From NCBI RefSeq assembly GCF_009939005.1, contig NZ_JAACJS010000015.1, forward strand, positions 1,180,325 through 1,244,324: a stretch of 64,000 nucleotides of DNA. Direction: 5' to 3'. This document shows positions 1-6,337 of the stretch, piece by piece. This stretch comes from Sediminibacterium roseum (GTDB taxonomy: Bacteria > Bacteroidota > Bacteroidia > Chitinophagales > Chitinophagaceae). The notes beneath the pieces are model-generated. The model was not told where the DNA came from and did no database searches. It worked only from the letters and a program-made list of their open reading frames with translations. Every line of letters starts with the position of its first letter. Positions within the stretch are counted from its first letter, which is position 1. The position numbers and the translations under genes were made by a program.

Positions 1-1223
1 CCAAGCTCCGCCTGCTGTTGACTGGCGTTGGTTATGCGGAACACGAGATCAACCAGGCAGAAGCGGAGGCGCTTGAAAAAGTAACGGCCGATTTTACCCG
101 CGCACAACACGCCGTGGATCCGGATATCAATGCAGTGGAAGACCATGTATTCGCACCCACAACCGTTACAGAAGAAAAAGGAAAACGCGTTTCAAAAAAT
201 ACAGAACGTGTGATGATGGTGGATGCCGCATTACACGCCATAGAAGAATTGATGGAAGAATACCCCGAAGCCGTTTTGTACGGCCAGGATGTAGGCGGCC
301 GCCTCGGCGGTGTTTTCCGCGAAGCGGCGACGCTGGCAGACAAATTCGGCAATCACCGCGTATTTAACACGGCCATCCAGGAAGCATACATTGTTGGCTC
401 AACCATCGGGCTCTCGGCGCTTGGCATGAAACCCATTGTAGAAATACAGTTTGCCGATTATATTTACCCGGGACTGAACCAGTTGATCACAGAAGCATCG
501 AAATCATGCTATCTCTCCAACGGCAAGTTCCCCGTGCAGATGGTATTGCGTGTTCCTACCGGCGCGTATGGGGGCGGCGGCCCTTACCACAGTGGCAGCA
601 TAGAAAGTACTTTACTAACCGTAAAAGGGATCAAGGTGGTGTATCCATCGAATGCGGCCGATATGAAAGGACTGATGAAAGCAGCTTTTCTCGACCCCAA
701 CCCGGTGGTCATGCTGGAGCACAAGGGCCTTTACTGGAGCAAAGTGCCCGGCACCGATGATGCACGGACGATAGAGCCAGACCGGAACTACATTCTTCCC
801 CTGGGCAAGGCCAACATTGTGCTCGAAGCGGATGCGGCCCGGATAAGGAAAGGGGAAACGGTGGCGGTGATCACCTACGGTATGGGCGTTTACTGGGCAA
901 AAGCCGCAGCCGAACAGTTGCCCGGCCAGGTAGAGATCGTAGACCTGCGGACCTTGTTCCCGCTGGATGAAGAGACCGTTTTCAATGCCGTACGCCGCCA
1001 CGGGAAAGTGCTTGTGTTGAGCGAGGAGCAGCAGAACAACAGTTTTGCCGAGGCGCTCGGCCTCCGGATCTCCAACCATTGTTACCATTTTCTCGATGCG
1101 AAAGTAGAGGTAATGGGCGCCCGGAACCTGCCCGCCGTGCCCATCAATACCGCTTTGGAGGCTGCCATGTTGCCCACCGCCGAAAAAGTAACCGGTCGGA
1201 TCCACAAACTTTTGGCCTACTAA
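1..1223 (+). CDS. 2-oxoacid dehydrogenase E1, C-terminal (beta) part, 5'-truncated by window
   Basis: The reading frame is open to the first base of the window, so the start lies outside; the visible part is about 407 residues. The first 45 or so residues look like the end of an E1 alpha domain (motif YAEHEINQAEAEALEK). From about residue 65 the sequence is an E1 beta subunit with the transketolase pyrimidine-binding fold (AIQEAYIVGSTIGLSALGMK, VEIQFADYIYPG, GGPYHSGS) and the C-terminal transketolase domain (LRTLFPLDEETV). The protein would decarboxylate a 2-oxoacid with thiamine diphosphate and pass the acyl group to a lipoyl E2. Fused alpha/beta E1 proteins of about 650-690 residues are common in Bacteroidota. 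The substrate (branched-chain or other) cannot be told from this fragment. A tRNA gene follows 71 bases downstream. Confidence 0.93.
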   Translation, partial: KLRLLLTGVGYAEHEINQAEAEALEKVTADFTRAQHAVDPDINAVEDHVFAPTTVTEEKGKRVSKNTERVMMVDAALHAIEELMEEYPEAVLYGQDVGGRLGGVFREAATLADKFGNHRVFNTAIQEAYIVGSTIGLSALGMKPIVEIQFADYIYPGLNQLITEASKSCYLSNGKFPVQMVLRVPTGAYGGGGPYHSGSIESTLLTVKGIKVVYPSNAADMKGLMKAAFLDPNPVVMLEHKGLYWSKVPGTDDARTIEPDRNYILPLGKANIVLEADAARIRKGETVAVITYGMGVYWAKAAAEQLPGQVEIVDLRTLFPLDEETVFNAVRRHGKVLVLSEEQQNNSFAEALGLRISNHCYHFLDAKVEVMGARNLPAVPINTALEAAMLPTAEKVTGRIHKLLAY

Positions 1224-1248
1224 GGTTTTTCCTTTTACCCAAACCTCC

Positions 1249-1256
1249 TATATTTG
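1249..1256 (+). promoter_or_regulatory. -7 box (TATATTTG) for tRNA-Met
   Basis: TATATTTG matches the Bacteroidota -7 consensus TAnnTTTG exactly and lies 38 bases before the tRNA. No convincing -33 TTTG is seen at the right distance. Confidence 0.5.
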
Positions 1257-1294
1257 CAGCCCGTTAGCCCCATGGCTACCCGGGAACAACCAAT

Positions 1295-1368
1295 GGCGAG
1301 GTAGCTCAGTTGGTTAGAGCACAGGATTCATAACCCTGAGGTCACGAGTTCAAATCTCGTTCTCGCTA
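1295..1368 (+). tRNA. tRNA-Met (anticodon CAT)
   Basis: The sequence folds as a cloverleaf. The acceptor stem pairs GGCGAGG (1295-1301) with TCTCGCT (1361-1367), with G-T at both ends. The D stem is GCTC/GAGC, the anticodon loop is TTCATAA with anticodon CAT, and the T stem is ACGAG/CTCGT around TTCAAAT. A73 is the discriminator and CCA is not encoded. The layout resembles bacterial elongator tRNA-Met; tRNA-Ile with a modified CAT anticodon is possible but less likely. The stem base pair 31-39 is A-C. A damaged copy of its 3' half lies at 1941-1976. Confidence 0.93.
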
Positions 1369-1369
1369 C

Positions 1370-1402
1370 AAAAAGCCCATCATCTGATGGGCTTTTTATT
1401 TT
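1370..1402 (+). terminator. Intrinsic terminator after tRNA-Met
   Basis: A perfect 13-bp stem, AAAAAGCCCATCA paired with its complement ending in TTTTT, with a 2-base loop and followed by ATTTT. It begins two bases after the tRNA. Confidence 0.85.
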
Positions 1403-1506
1403 GCGGATGTTGATCGTTGTTGATCAGCAACCAATAACGCGTGGATGGTTTTCTGGCACATTTTATGTTGCAAATATTTCATATATTATAAATCAAATCA
1501 TTTAGT

Positions 1507-1926
1507 ATGAAATCTCTGACCTTCCTGATCTTCCTGCTTCCCTTCACACTCGCGGCTCAAACCAAAAAGGATTACGAACAGGTAATGGCAAAATTTCAAC
1601 GATTTTATAACGAAGGAAAAGGTGACAGCATAATTGCCCTGTCCAGGCCATTTACTCAATCGCTTACCAAAAACCATCCAATGTGGTCAAACGAGCGAAC
1701 CGCCGAGGCCCTGGAACAATTCGGAACGCTTAAGTCTTTTGTTTTTCTCGGTATCGACAAAACGGATCCGCAAAATGTGTATGTGTTTCAAACCTTTTTC
1801 AGTAAAGCAGGCCCGCAAACAACGAGTTTAATACTGGATAAAAATTCCAAAATCGGTACTTTTCGGTTTATGACAACTTCTGATGGTATTGAAGAGTTAT
1901 TGAAAAAGCGAAAGATGGGCCGTTAG
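1507..1926 (+). CDS. Small secreted protein, DUF3887/NTF2-like
   Basis: 139 residues with a Sec signal peptide (MKSLTFLIFLLPFTLAAQ) and no lipobox. The mature part resembles DUF3887-type domains, which have an NTF2-like fold: a helical start (DYEQVMAKFQRFYNEGKGD), then a segment with alternating strand character ending in ILDKNSKIGTFRF. The function is unknown; in other bacteria such domains are found beside peptidases or beta-lactamases. It is the only gene between the intact tRNA-Met and the partial tRNA copy, so it may be cargo of a small integrated element (inference). Family assignment is by pattern only and is moderately sure; that the frame is a real gene is likely given its signal peptide. 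Confidence 0.75.
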   Translation: MKSLTFLIFLLPFTLAAQTKKDYEQVMAKFQRFYNEGKGDSIIALSRPFTQSLTKNHPMWSNERTAEALEQFGTLKSFVFLGIDKTDPQNVYVFQTFFSKAGPQTTSLILDKNSKIGTFRFMTTSDGIEELLKKRKMGR

Positions 1927-1940
1927 CAGAATGTAGGACT

Positions 1941-1976
1941 ACCCTGAGGTCTCGAGTTCAAATCTCGTTCTCGCTA
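1941..1976 (+). pseudogene. Partial duplicate of the tRNA-Met 3' half
   Basis: These 36 bases match tRNA-Met positions 1333-1368 with a single mismatch (T at 1952 against A at 1344), covering the 3' anticodon stem, variable loop, T arm, acceptor 3' strand and discriminator. The D arm, anticodon and 5' acceptor strand are missing; only traces (TTAGCAGA, AGGA) precede it. It cannot fold into a tRNA. A direct repeat of a tRNA 3' end is the usual footprint of tyrosine-recombinase integration, or of a tandem duplication that decayed. Confidence 0.85.
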
Positions 1977-2033
1977 TTAGATCACCGAAGCCTTGGCGTA
2001 GGTGATCCACCTCAAGCCAAAGCTTCAGTGGAT

Positions 2034-2072
2034 AAAGCTGAAATGTTGATTTCAATGTTTCAGCTTTTTTAT
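2034..2072 (+). terminator. Intrinsic terminator
   Basis: AAAGCTGAAA (2034-2043) pairs with TTTCAGCTTT (2058-2067), a 10-bp stem with a 14-base loop followed by more T. It lies after the partial tRNA copy and may be the terminator of the once-complete tRNA unit or of the 139-aa gene. Confidence 0.7.
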
Positions 2073-2248
2073 TTGACAGATGGCCCATCTCCAAGCCTCT
2101 TTGTATCCTATAGATCTGTTACTTGATGAGTGGCAGCACTGCCTGCCGCACATTTGCGATATTTAGACTCTATTTGGGCAGCAAACCCAGAAATGCTTCA
2201 CACATGGAATTACATCGGCTACTTCGCCGGTTCCAACAAACTGGTTTT

Positions 2249-2596
2249 ATGAGGGTCTTTTTTATACTCGTGCTTATTTTACTACTTTCTGCGTGCTCGG
2301 GCACGGGAACCCATCGTTTGTCCATAAAAAACCAAAGCAATACAACCATCGACAGTATTGTTGTGCTGGCGCCGGATGGTACGGTCGCGTTCTCTAAATT
2401 GGAGCACGGACAGGAAGCAAAGAAAGATTTTGAAGTGAAAAGCACGCCGCAGAGTGAGGGGATTTTTATGGCCCGAATTTTCATCGGCGACTCTCTCACC
2501 GCCATACCTTTCGGTTACTTTGTGAATTCGAAAAGCATCCCGGAAAACACCAAACTGGTAATTGAAAAAGGACTAGTGATCCAGCAAATAAAATAA
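2249..2596 (+). CDS. Hypothetical lipoprotein
   Basis: 115 residues. The start at ATG 2249 is chosen because it gives a short hydrophobic signal ending in a lipobox (LLLSAC, Cys16); the frame stays open upstream, but that stretch has no signal character. The mature protein (IKNQSNTTIDSIVVLAPDG, LEHGQEAKKDFEV) looks like a small beta-rich domain. I do not recognise a family. It is probably anchored in the outer or inner membrane facing the periplasm. The GNAT gene follows 29 bases later on the same strand. Confidence 0.75.
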   Translation: MRVFFILVLILLLSACSGTGTHRLSIKNQSNTTIDSIVVLAPDGTVAFSKLEHGQEAKKDFEVKSTPQSEGIFMARIFIGDSLTAIPFGYFVNSKSIPENTKLVIEKGLVIQQIK

Positions 2597-2625
2597 GATT
2601 TATAGAATAAAACATACAAACACCC

Positions 2626-3135
2626 ATGCAAATCCAAAACGCCACTCCTTCCGACCTCGACTTCATCTTCACCCTCTACCGCCACGCCACAGAATACATG
2701 AGGCCCCGGAGCACCGCTGTATTTCCGGAGTTCGATCCTGAACTGATCAAAACAGAGATCGCTGAAAACCGCCAGTGGAAATTGATCGATGACGGAAATG
2801 TACTTTGCATCTGGGCCACCACATTCGATGACCCGTTGATCTGGGAGGAAAAAAATGCCGACCCTTCTGTTTACATTCACCGCATTACCACACAGCCCGA
2901 TCACCGCGGGCATAACCTTGTGAAGAAAATTGTGGACTGGTCAAAAGATTATGCGCGGAACAACCAGAAAAAATACGTACGGCTCGACACAGTTGGCCGC
3001 AATGAAAAATTAATCGCGCATTACACCAATTGCGGATTTGATTTCCTGGGACTGATCAAATTGAACAACACAGAAGGATTGCCTGCGCATTACGACAATG
3101 CGAGCGTGAGCCTGTTTCAAATAGAAATTAAATAG
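2626..3135 (+). CDS. GNAT family N-acetyltransferase
   Basis: 169 residues with the GNAT fold: an N-terminal strand and helix (IQNATPSDLDFIFTLYRHA), then the acetyl-CoA-binding motif A (IHRITTQPDHRGHNLVKKIV), and motif B near YARNNQKKYVRLDTVGRNEKL with HYTNCGFDFLG at the end. It should transfer an acetyl group from acetyl-CoA to an amine; the substrate is not predictable. The pyrophosphate-binding loop reads HRGHNL, against the usual (Q/R)xxGx(G/A), with His at the last small position, which is a mild departure. The gene converges on rplY. Confidence 0.9.
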   Translation: MQIQNATPSDLDFIFTLYRHATEYMRPRSTAVFPEFDPELIKTEIAENRQWKLIDDGNVLCIWATTFDDPLIWEEKNADPSVYIHRITTQPDHRGHNLVKKIVDWSKDYARNNQKKYVRLDTVGRNEKLIAHYTNCGFDFLGLIKLNNTEGLPAHYDNASVSLFQIEIK

Positions 3136-3182
3136 GCCATTCTTCTCCCCATTATTGTTAGCGATCAGGATCGGTAACAGGC

Positions 3183-3210
3183 AAAAAAAACCCGGCATTT
3201 CGCCGGGCTC
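3183..3210 (-). terminator. Terminator for rplY
   Basis: Hairpin CCCGGC (3191-3196) with GCCGGG (3202-3207). On the minus strand it is followed by a run of eight T, giving a strong terminator for rplY; on the plus strand the tail is CTCTTTC, so it may weakly stop the GNAT gene as well. Confidence 0.85.
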
Positions 3211-3230
3211 TTTCAATATCAAAAAGAAAA

Positions 3231-3821
3231 TTATTTCTTCTTCTCGTCTTTCGCTGCAGAAGCTTCTTCCTGTTTCAGCTGGCGTGTCAACACAACAGAA
3301 GCGATAGGAATACGTGGTGAGTTCAGGATTTCCATACCATCCACTTTCACATCTTCCACACGGATGTTTCCGTTGAGGTCGAGGTTGGTAACATCCACAT
3401 TGATGGATTCAGCGAGGTCCTTAGGCAAAGCCTTAACCTTGAGCGCTGTAAGTTTAGTGATCATTTTACCACCACCTCTCACACCTACAGAAGTACCCAC
3501 AAATTTGATCGGAATGGTAGCAACCACTTTCTTATCACCCACGAGTTCGAGCAGATCCACGTGGATCAGGGAATCGTTTACTTTGTCAAACTGCAGATCT
3601 TTCAAAATGCAATTGTACTTTTTACCGTCTACTGTAACTTCAGCCTGCTGAAATTCACCAGTGTACACCAAAGGCTTGAAAGCCTTTGCAGAAGCGTAAA
3701 AATTTACCTCCTGAGCACCCCCGTAAATTACACCAGGCACATTTTCCTGAGAGCGAATCTGGCGGGCGGCTTTTTTGCCATGTTCGGTCCTCAGGTGACC
3801 TTCGATTGTAATTGTTTTCAT
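3231..3821 (-). CDS. rplY: 50S ribosomal protein L25/Ctc-type
   Basis: 196 residues. It is the long (CTC) form of L25: the N-terminal 5S rRNA-binding domain (ITIEGHLRTEHGKKAARQIR, VPGVIYGG) and a C-terminal beta domain (SINVDVTNLDLNGNIRVEDV), ending in a charged tail (KQEEASAAKDEKKK). It binds 5S rRNA in the central protuberance of the large subunit. It lies 170 bases downstream of prs on the same strand, with a heptad-repeat palindrome between the two genes and a -7-like box (TACCTTCG, complement of 3841-3848) directly upstream, so it probably has its own promoter. Pairing with prs is common in Bacteroidota. Confidence 0.97.
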   Translation of the reverse strand: MKTITIEGHLRTEHGKKAARQIRSQENVPGVIYGGAQEVNFYASAKAFKPLVYTGEFQQAEVTVDGKKYNCILKDLQFDKVNDSLIHVDLLELVGDKKVVATIPIKFVGTSVGVRGGGKMITKLTALKVKALPKDLAESINVDVTNLDLNGNIRVEDVKVDGMEILNSPRIPIASVVLTRQLKQEEASAAKDEKKK

Positions 3822-3840
3822 TGTTTTATTTTTTGGACGG

Positions 3841-3848
3841 CGAAGGTA
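3841..3848 (-). promoter_or_regulatory. -7-like box (TACCTTCG) for rplY
   Basis: On the minus strand TACCTTCG differs from TAnnTTTG by one base and sits 19 bases before the rplY ATG. The region where a -33 box would be is occupied by the heptad array starting at 3851. Confidence 0.4.
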
Positions 3849-3850
3849 AC

Positions 3851-3994
3851 TAATAATTAGGAATTAGGAATTAGTAATTAATAATTTAGAGGCAAAGGTG
3901 TTGACTTCTCACTCATCGCTTACAAATGCATTAAAAGTCAACATCTTGCATATTCAATAATTCCTAATTTCTAATTACTAATTCCTAATTATTA
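3851..3994. repeat. Palindromic element A, inverted arrays of 7-bp AT-rich units
   Basis: The left arm (3851-3888) is built from units such as GAATTAG and TAATTAG; the right arm (3955-3994) carries the same units inverted. The outermost 17 bases are perfectly complementary (3851-3867 with 3978-3994). The roughly 65-base centre is unrelated to element B and holds its own small inverted repeat, GTTGACTT/AAGTCAAC. The right end overlaps the TAA stop codon of prs. Confidence 0.85.
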
Positions 3995-4948
3995 TTTGTC
4001 TCTTCCTCGCAGCTGCGAATGTATAAACAGGCTGGTGATACTCTTGTTTTCATACGCATTGCGGATGGCGATGGCGAACAGGTCGGCAACGGAGATCACT
4101 TTTATCTTGTTGCTCTCGTGTTTCAACGGAATGGTATCGCAAACAACGAGTTCCTCCAATACACTGTTTTCGATGTTCTCGTAAGCTTTTCCACTCAGCA
4201 CAGGGTGTGTGATCATGGCCCGGACCGTTTTTGCGCCTTTGTCTTTGAGAAGGGCCGCTGCCTTGGCAAGCGTTCCGCCGGTATCGCAGATATCATCTAC
4301 CAATACCACATCCTTACCCGATACATCACCGATCACCACCATGCTGGCGATCTCGTTGGCGCGCTTGCGGTGTTTGTCGCAGATCACCATTTCGGCATTG
4401 AAGTAGCTGGCCACTTCGCGTACACGGTTGGTGCTGCCCACATCGGGTGCGGCAAAGGAAAGATTGGACAGTTTCAGTTGTTCGATGTAGGGAATGAAGA
4501 TCGCAGAACTGTCGAGGTGATCCACCGGAACATCAAAAAACGCCTGGATCTGCGGTGCGTGTAAATCCATGGTAATTATACGGTCGGCTCCCGCGGCTTC
4601 CAGCAAAGTGGCAATCAGTTTTGAACCGATGGCAACACGCGGCTTGTCTTTCCTGTCCTGCCTTGCAAACCCATAATAAGGTATAACGGCAATGATCTTG
4701 TGGGCGCTCGCGCGTTTGGCTGCATCGATCATCAGGAGCAGCTCCATCAGGTTATCAGTGGGGGCGTATGTACTTTGTACAAGAAAAACATAATCGCCGC
4801 GGATGCTTTCCAGGAAAATGGGCTGGAACTCGCCGTCACTGAATTTCTGGATGTTGATCTTACCGATGGGGGCGCCAAAACGTTGCGCAATTTTCTCTGC
4901 CAGCTTTTGAGAACCAGTGCCGGAGAATATCTTAACGGATGGGTTCAT
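3992..4948 (-). CDS. prs: Ribose-phosphate pyrophosphokinase
   Basis: 318 residues, full length for class I PRPP synthetase. It makes PRPP from ribose 5-phosphate and ATP, feeding purine, pyrimidine, histidine and NAD synthesis. Visible motifs are the N-terminal start (VKIFSGTGSQKLAEKIAQRF, GEFQPIF), the ATP-binding flexible loop region (YYGFARQDRKDKPR), the MDLHAPQIQAFFDVPVD segment, and the PRPP-binding signature VVLVDDICDTGGTL. The last residues replace the usual short C-terminus with a slightly longer tail (TSLFIHSQLRGRDK). It is transcribed before rplY, and radC diverges upstream. Confidence 0.97.
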   Translation of the reverse strand: MNPSVKIFSGTGSQKLAEKIAQRFGAPIGKINIQKFSDGEFQPIFLESIRGDYVFLVQSTYAPTDNLMELLLMIDAAKRASAHKIIAVIPYYGFARQDRKDKPRVAIGSKLIATLLEAAGADRIITMDLHAPQIQAFFDVPVDHLDSSAIFIPYIEQLKLSNLSFAAPDVGSTNRVREVASYFNAEMVICDKHRKRANEIASMVVIGDVSGKDVVLVDDICDTGGTLAKAAALLKDKGAKTVRAMITHPVLSGKAYENIENSVLEELVVCDTIPLKHESNKIKVISVADLFAIAIRNAYENKSITSLFIHSQLRGRDK

Positions 4949-4968
4949 AATGAATGCGGAATATGCGG

Positions 4969-4976
4969 CGAAGATA
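4969..4976 (-). promoter_or_regulatory. -7-like box (TATCTTCG) for prs
   Basis: On the minus strand TATCTTCG, one base off TAnnTTTG, 20 bases before the prs ATG. No -33 box is evident. Confidence 0.45.
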
Positions 4977-5023
4977 GAGATAAGGTTAAGAAATTATGAT
5001 TTGATTTTTTATAAATTTTTAGT

Positions 5024-5713
5024 ATGAACAAGTTTTCCATTAAACAGTGGGCCGACGACGATCAGCCCCGTAAAAAGATGCTGCTGAAAGGGGCCGAGGC
5101 GCTCAGCGATTCAGAGCTCATCGCCATCCTCATCAATGCCGGCACGCCCAGCCGTTCTGCGGTGCAGGTGGCGAAAGAATTATTGCTCACCGTAGGAAAC
5201 GACCTCCGCAAACTAACGTCGATGAGCGTGCAGGAGATCGTGAACAAAAAAGTAAAAGGCCTTGGGGAGGCCAAAGCCATCAATATTGCGGCGGCGCTGG
5301 AACTTGGCATACGGAGAAGCACCTCGGCAAGCCGCGCCAGCCATGTGACCCGCAGCGCCGATATTGCCCATTTTCTTCGTGCCCACCTCGAGTACCGGCA
5401 ACAGGAGGTTTTTGCAGTGGTATTTTTAAACAGGGGCAACAAGATCACGCATACAGAGATCATCAGCGAAGGCGGCATTACCGGCACAGTGGCCGATCCC
5501 AGGATCATTCTGAAAAAAGCGCTGGAACACAACGCCACCGCGCTCGTTCTCTGCCACAACCACCCCAGCGGCAATACCAAACCCAGCCGCGCCGACGAAG
5601 TCATCACCCAAAAAATAAAACAAGCCGCCAGCCTGCTCGATATAACAATAATGGATCATATCATCGTAAGCAAAGAGGGGTATTTTAGTTTTGCTGATGA
5701 AGGCATGTTATAA
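5024..5713 (+). CDS. radC: RadC family protein (JAB/MPN domain)
   Basis: 229 residues, full length. The N-terminal part holds the UPF0758 start (IKQWADDDQPRKKMLLKGAEALSDSELIAILI) and a helix-hairpin-helix segment (VNKKVKGLGEAKAINIAAALELG). The C-terminal JAB domain keeps the JAMM metal motif: TEIISEGG upstream and HNHPSGNTKPSRAD. The name is historical and a repair role is not established; it is probably a metalloprotease-like or nucleic-acid protein. It diverges from prs and converges on the DUF3467 gene, and its stop codon is the first three bases of repeat element B. Confidence 0.95.
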   Translation: MNKFSIKQWADDDQPRKKMLLKGAEALSDSELIAILINAGTPSRSAVQVAKELLLTVGNDLRKLTSMSVQEIVNKKVKGLGEAKAINIAAALELGIRRSTSASRASHVTRSADIAHFLRAHLEYRQQEVFAVVFLNRGNKITHTEIISEGGITGTVADPRIILKKALEHNATALVLCHNHPSGNTKPSRADEVITQKIKQAASLLDITIMDHIIVSKEGYFSFADEGML

Positions 5714-5857
5714 TTAGGAATTAGAAATTAGAAATTAGGAATTAGGAATTGCGTGTTGTTCCAGCTTCGAAACAGGACGGCAACCTCCAAATAGAGAAAG
5801 CAGGTGAAGTACCTGCTTTTCTCCAATTCCTAATTCCTAATTTCTAATTCCTAATTA
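5711..5857. repeat. Palindromic element B, inverted arrays of 7-bp AT-rich units
   Basis: The left arm (5711-5750) is a run of GAATTAG/AAATTAG units; the right arm (5825-5857) is the same series inverted with one unit fewer. The arms match base for base apart from the missing heptad. The centre holds a GC-richer sequence and a terminator hairpin. The element fills almost the whole space between the converging radC and DUF3467 genes and starts in the radC stop codon. It uses the same units as element A about 1.8 kb away. Confidence 0.88.
5794..5823. terminator. Bidirectional terminator radC / DUF3467
   Basis: AAAGCAGGT (5797-5805) pairs with ACCTGCTTT (5811-5819) around loop GAAGT, with further pairing of GAG/CTC across a one-base bulge. 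T runs on both strands suit two convergent genes. Confidence 0.7.
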
Positions 5858-5861
5858 TCAC

Positions 5862-6167
5862 TTACGCTTGCGCCGTTGGTCCCCCGAAGTTCATGGGTAT
5901 TTCAATGTGTTCGAGGTCTTTGATCGTTCCGTTGGCGGCTTCGAATCTTTCGATGTTTTCGGCCAGCGCTTTCATGAAACGCTTGGCATGCATAGGCGTG
6001 AAGATGATACGCGATTTTACTTTGCTCTTTGGTGTGCTCGGCATCACATTCACAAAATCGATCACGAACTCTGCATTGCTGTGTGTAATGATGGCAAGGT
6101 TTGCATAACTGCCCTCGGCCACTTCTTCACTGATCTCGATGTTTAACTGGGTAGGCTGCTGTTCCAT
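5862..6167 (-). CDS. DUF3467 domain protein
   Basis: 101 residues, the full size of this family. The family pattern is seen in LNIEISEEVAEGSYANLAII, EFVIDFVNVMPSTPKSKV and SRIIFTPMHAKRFMKALAENI. No signal peptide or membrane segment, so it is cytoplasmic. The function is unknown; family members are small conserved Bacteroidota proteins sometimes found near RNA polymerase genes, but here the neighbours (radC and a SusD gene) give no clue. The start is the only sensible ATG, followed by a short hydrophilic lead (MEQQPTQLN). Confidence 0.93.
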   Translation of the reverse strand: MEQQPTQLNIEISEEVAEGSYANLAIITHSNAEFVIDFVNVMPSTPKSKVKSRIIFTPMHAKRFMKALAENIERFEAANGTIKDLEHIEIPMNFGGPTAQA

Positions 6168-6286
6168 GTTGTTTTTTTGGGAACAGCAAATGTATTTAAT
6201 AGTTGGCAGTTATTGCGGGGATTTTTACCGCATATTAAGACAGGCTTCTGGCCTGTGGTAAATTTTTATTAGGACGAGGCAATGGC

Positions 6287-6317
6287 AAAAAAAAGCCCCC
6301 GCACAAAAAGCGGGGGC
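6287..6317 (-). terminator. Terminator of the susC-susD unit
   Basis: A perfect GC-rich 8-bp stem, GCCCCCGC (6295-6302) with GCGGGGGC (6310-6317), followed on the minus strand by eight T. It lies 20 bases past the susD stop. A second small hairpin (ACAGGC/GCCTGT, 6240-6256) lies closer to the DUF3467 gene. Confidence 0.9.
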
Positions 6318-6337
6318 CGAAAGAATTGCAGTGAATA

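Noticed and set aside
1941..1976. A second working tRNA
   Set aside because: The 5' acceptor strand, D arm and anticodon loop are absent.
3851..5857. CRISPR-like arrays in the GAATTAG repeats
   Set aside because: Units are 7 bases with no spacers between them and no cas genes are near.
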